From an uncultured Bacilli bacterium (GTDB taxonomy: Bacteria > Bacillota_I > Bacilli_A > RF39 > UBA660): DNA of 7,489 nucleotides. The position numbers and the translations under genes were made by a program. The stretch spans positions 1 through 7,489 of the forward strand of contig CANQKK010000039.1 of the NCBI GenBank assembly GCA_947624475.1. Reading direction: 5' to 3'. A model generated the notes under the pieces. The model had not been told where the DNA came from. It searched no databases and was given only the letters and a program-made list of their open reading frames with translations. Below are positions 5,329-7,489 of this stretch, in pieces (within the stretch, counting starts at the first letter, position 1; the number at the start of each line of letters is the position of its first letter).

Positions 5329-7404
5329 CTAATATTTTTCTTTAATTATATTCTTACTCGAATAGAAGGTAATTAAAAAATATCCACCATAGATAATAAC
5401 AATAAATACAGCTGTTGTAATAATTGATGGTAATAATTCATCTGTTCCAAATACTTCAAGTATTTTAACGGCGAACATTATTCCAAATATTGAGTGAATC
5501 AAGGCAAGAATTAAAGGTAACATAAAGAAGATAGCAATTTGTCTAAATAATGCTTTATTAATCATCTTTTCATCAGCACCAATCTTTCTTAATATTTTAA
5601 ATCTTTCTTTGTTATCACTACTTTCAGATAATTCTTTTAAACCTAAAATCGCTGTACTACTAATTAAGAAAATAATTCCTAAATAAAGACCAATAAATGT
5701 AACCATTGCCGATAACCCCGTTGTTGCTTCTTTAATAGCAAGTTTAGTTGAACCACTTGGAAGTAAATAAACACTGGCTTTTGGATCATTACCTAGTTTA
5801 TTTATATTATTTTCTATTTCCAATATTTCATCTTTATTTGTTGTTTTATAATTACCTATTAAATGATTATAAATTAAGTAATCTTCATCTACAACATTAT
5901 CAGGTACTAATATAATTCCAGAATTAATATGATTACTAGACATTTCTAAAAAACCTTCTTGGCATGATTCATACTTAGGTTTTAGAGTATGCCCAAATAA
6001 ATTAATTACTTCACTATTTTCAAGAGCAATATTTCTAACATTAACCATTGATTTAAAATCAGCAATAATCATATACTCATCACTATTTAAAGAATATTCA
6101 CGATTTCCATAAAATTTAGCTACTTTATTATAATCACTAATTTTCATAATAGGTTCTTTTGTATCATAAGCTAAAAACGGAAACCCTGTTCTAATACTAT
6201 CTAATCTTGAACCTAATGTATGATTGAGTGTTAAATCTGGTGTTGCATATGTATTTACTTCTATATAATCTTTAAAATATGAGGTAATATCAAAATTAAA
6301 TAATTCAAACATTTCTTTAGCTGAATAGTGAGAGTTTTTTATTTGAGAATCATTATATCCATATCCTCGATAATCCTCATAATATTTATCCATATTCATA
6401 TTAGTTGTAAACAAAGCATCTGCTGGAGCAAGTTCTCTAATATTTGCATTCATAGAATTTTTCATAGTAAGACAAGCTGATAATAAACATATCGTTACAA
6501 ACAACATCAAACAAATAATCGTTGCCCCAAATACAGTTGTATTAATTTTGCTTGAAAATTGTCTCAATGTAAAACTATTTAAACCTTTATAGTAATATTT
6601 TTTTAAACTTTGAACAATTCTTAAAATTAATCCTGATAAAGACCAAAAGATAAAGAATGTACTTGCTACGCCCATGATAACTGGTTTTAATATATCAGTA
6701 ACTTCTTGTAAAGTTAAAAATTCTACAGTTACCATATGGTATGCTTTTCCAAGTATAATAGAAGATATAATAAATATAATTATGCAAAGATAAGGGTTTT
6801 TTAGTTTGATCTTTTCACTTGTTTTAGCACCATTTAATAAAACAATAAGCCGGCATTTACTTACACTATAAGTATTAAATATCATAACAAGTAGATACAT
6901 AATACTAAAATAAAGACCCGTTTTAATACAAGCAGAAGTTGAAAAAACAAAGGCAAATTTTGTAAGATTTGCTTCAAACATATTTGCAACAACTAAACTC
7001 ATAACCTGTGATAATAGTACCCCAAGTCCTAACCCCACCAAAAGAGAAATAATACCAATAAATAATGTTTCAAAGAATAATATTAAAGATATTTTTCTTC
7101 TGCTCATACCTAAAGTTAAATAAACTCCAAACTCCCTACTCCTTCTCTTTATTAAAAACCTTGAAGCATAAATAATCAAAAAGCCTAATATAAATGAAAC
7201 AAATACACTGACGCTAGAAAGCATTGTCATCATAAGATCAATTAATTCCGCTGTCGATGAAGAAACATCCATCATAACAGTTTGACTATCGAGTGCATTA
7301 AAAACATAAAAGATCGCTACACCAAGAATAAGTGTAAAAAAGTAGATGGCATAGTCTTTCATACTTTTCTTGATGTTTTTTAGCGATAATTTACAAAGCA
7401 TCAT
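5329..7404 (-). CDS. BceB-type (FtsX-like) ABC transporter permease
   Basis: This 691-residue protein has ten predicted membrane segments arranged 7 + 3 (about 18-38, 64-84, 109-133, 160-178, 204-222, 241-265, 289-313, then 569-588, 622-646, 660-682). A large external domain (about 314-568) lies between segments 7 and 8. That layout is the hallmark of BceB/VraG-type permeases, which work with an ATPase to detect and counter cell-wall-targeting peptide antibiotics. The FtsX-like cytoplasmic loop KRRSREFGVYLTLGMSRRK (86-104) should contact the ATPase. The start at 7404 has GGTGGAG 6 bases upstream; ATG at 7401 is an alternative. The gene overlaps the ATPase gene by 14 bases. Its stop lies 16 bases from the tRNA terminator, which it faces. 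CpG is visibly scarcer here than in genes to the left. The ligand is unknown, and the usual partner BceRS-type two-component genes are not in the window. Confidence 0.9.
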   Translation of the reverse strand: MMLCKLSLKNIKKSMKDYAIYFFTLILGVAIFYVFNALDSQTVMMDVSSSTAELIDLMMTMLSSVSVFVSFILGFLIIYASRFLIKRRSREFGVYLTLGMSRRKISLILFFETLFIGIISLLVGLGLGVLLSQVMSLVVANMFEANLTKFAFVFSTSACIKTGLYFSIMYLLVMIFNTYSVSKCRLIVLLNGAKTSEKIKLKNPYLCIIIFIISSIILGKAYHMVTVEFLTLQEVTDILKPVIMGVASTFFIFWSLSGLILRIVQSLKKYYYKGLNSFTLRQFSSKINTTVFGATIICLMLFVTICLLSACLTMKNSMNANIRELAPADALFTTNMNMDKYYEDYRGYGYNDSQIKNSHYSAKEMFELFNFDITSYFKDYIEVNTYATPDLTLNHTLGSRLDSIRTGFPFLAYDTKEPIMKISDYNKVAKFYGNREYSLNSDEYMIIADFKSMVNVRNIALENSEVINLFGHTLKPKYESCQEGFLEMSSNHINSGIILVPDNVVDEDYLIYNHLIGNYKTTNKDEILEIENNINKLGNDPKASVYLLPSGSTKLAIKEATTGLSAMVTFIGLYLGIIFLISSTAILGLKELSESSDNKERFKILRKIGADEKMINKALFRQIAIFFMLPLILALIHSIFGIMFAVKILEVFGTDELLPSIITTAVFIVIIYGGYFLITFYSSKNIIKEKY

Positions 7405-7489
7405 TTAAGTCTCCACCAAGTAAAGTTACAACATCAATAATCTTATCAAAAAATTCTTTACGAGAACACTCTCCTTTACGAATCTCTTT
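7391..7489 (-). CDS. ABC transporter ATP-binding protein, C-terminal end (cut by the window edge)
   Basis: The last 32 codons and TAA stop are present; the rest lies beyond the right edge. The residues include RKEFFDKIIDVVTLLGGDLN, a tail typical of BceA-type ATPases, which often end in a LGGD-like motif. No Walker or signature motif is within the window, so the call rests on this tail and on the overlap with the BceB-type permease gene downstream. The 14-base overlap (7391-7404) implies translational coupling and a shared transcript. Confidence 0.75.
   Translation of the reverse strand, partial: KEIRKGECSRKEFFDKIIDVVTLLGGDLNDAL
7411..7417 (-). promoter_or_regulatory. Ribosome binding site of the permease gene, inside the ATPase gene
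   Basis: GGTGGAG on the minus strand lies 6 bases before the ATG at 7404 and 9 before the ATG at 7401. It is embedded in the codons for Gly-Gly-Asp near the end of the ATPase gene, so both proteins are probably made from one transcript. Confidence 0.6.

Noticed and set aside
1..7489. CRISPR arrays, insertion sequences or tandem repeats
   Set aside because: No regularly spaced repeats, transposase-like reading frames or direct-repeat-flanked segments were seen on either strand.

Overview
The window is AT-rich DNA from a low-GC, Bacillota-type bacterium. It is most likely an uncultured Bacilli-like or RF39/Erysipelotrichia-like lineage, but the exact taxon cannot be fixed from this sequence. 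Supporting signs are strong AGGAGG-type ribosome binding sites, a YlbL/YlbJ pair, a BceAB-type transporter and a PASTA-like domain. One gene (ylbL-like) stops at TGA and tryptophan is written TGG, so the standard bacterial code applies and this is not a code-4 mycoplasma. Six genes are complete, two are cut by the window edges, and there is one tRNA.

Layout, left to right. (1) 1-1474, minus strand: a promoter, a membrane-anchored PASTA-like/NodB polysaccharide deacetylase and, 11 bases further on, the start of a type IV pilin-like protein cut at base 1. (2) 1466-3494: a divergent pair. The minus-strand gene is a PDZ-Lon (YlbL/SepM-type) membrane protease with its own terminator. The plus-strand gene is a YlbJ-like membrane protein whose promoter seems to start transcription at the ATG itself. 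These two families are also near neighbours in Bacillus subtilis. (3) 3491-5084, minus strand: a membrane-tethered thioredoxin whose stop codon overlaps the YlbJ stop, a strong hairpin, and a membrane-anchored XRE regulator with a candidate operator at its promoter. (4) 5148-5312, plus strand: a complete tRNA-Glu(CTC) unit with promoter, gene and terminator. (5) 5329-7489, minus strand: a BceB-type ABC permease overlapping the end of its ATPase gene, which enters from the right edge.

Most products act at the cell surface: wall or glycan modification, a pilin-like protein, membrane-protein quality control, an extracytoplasmic thiol oxidoreductase, a transmembrane regulator and a peptide-antibiotic-type transporter. 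The most suggestive link is between the XRE regulator, which has six cysteines, all outside the membrane, and the neighbouring extracytoplasmic thioredoxin. The BceAB-type locus beyond the tRNA has clearly fewer CpG dinucleotides than the genes to its left, which hints at a different origin. No CRISPR array, insertion sequence or riboswitch was seen. No stretch above 300 bases lacks a gene.
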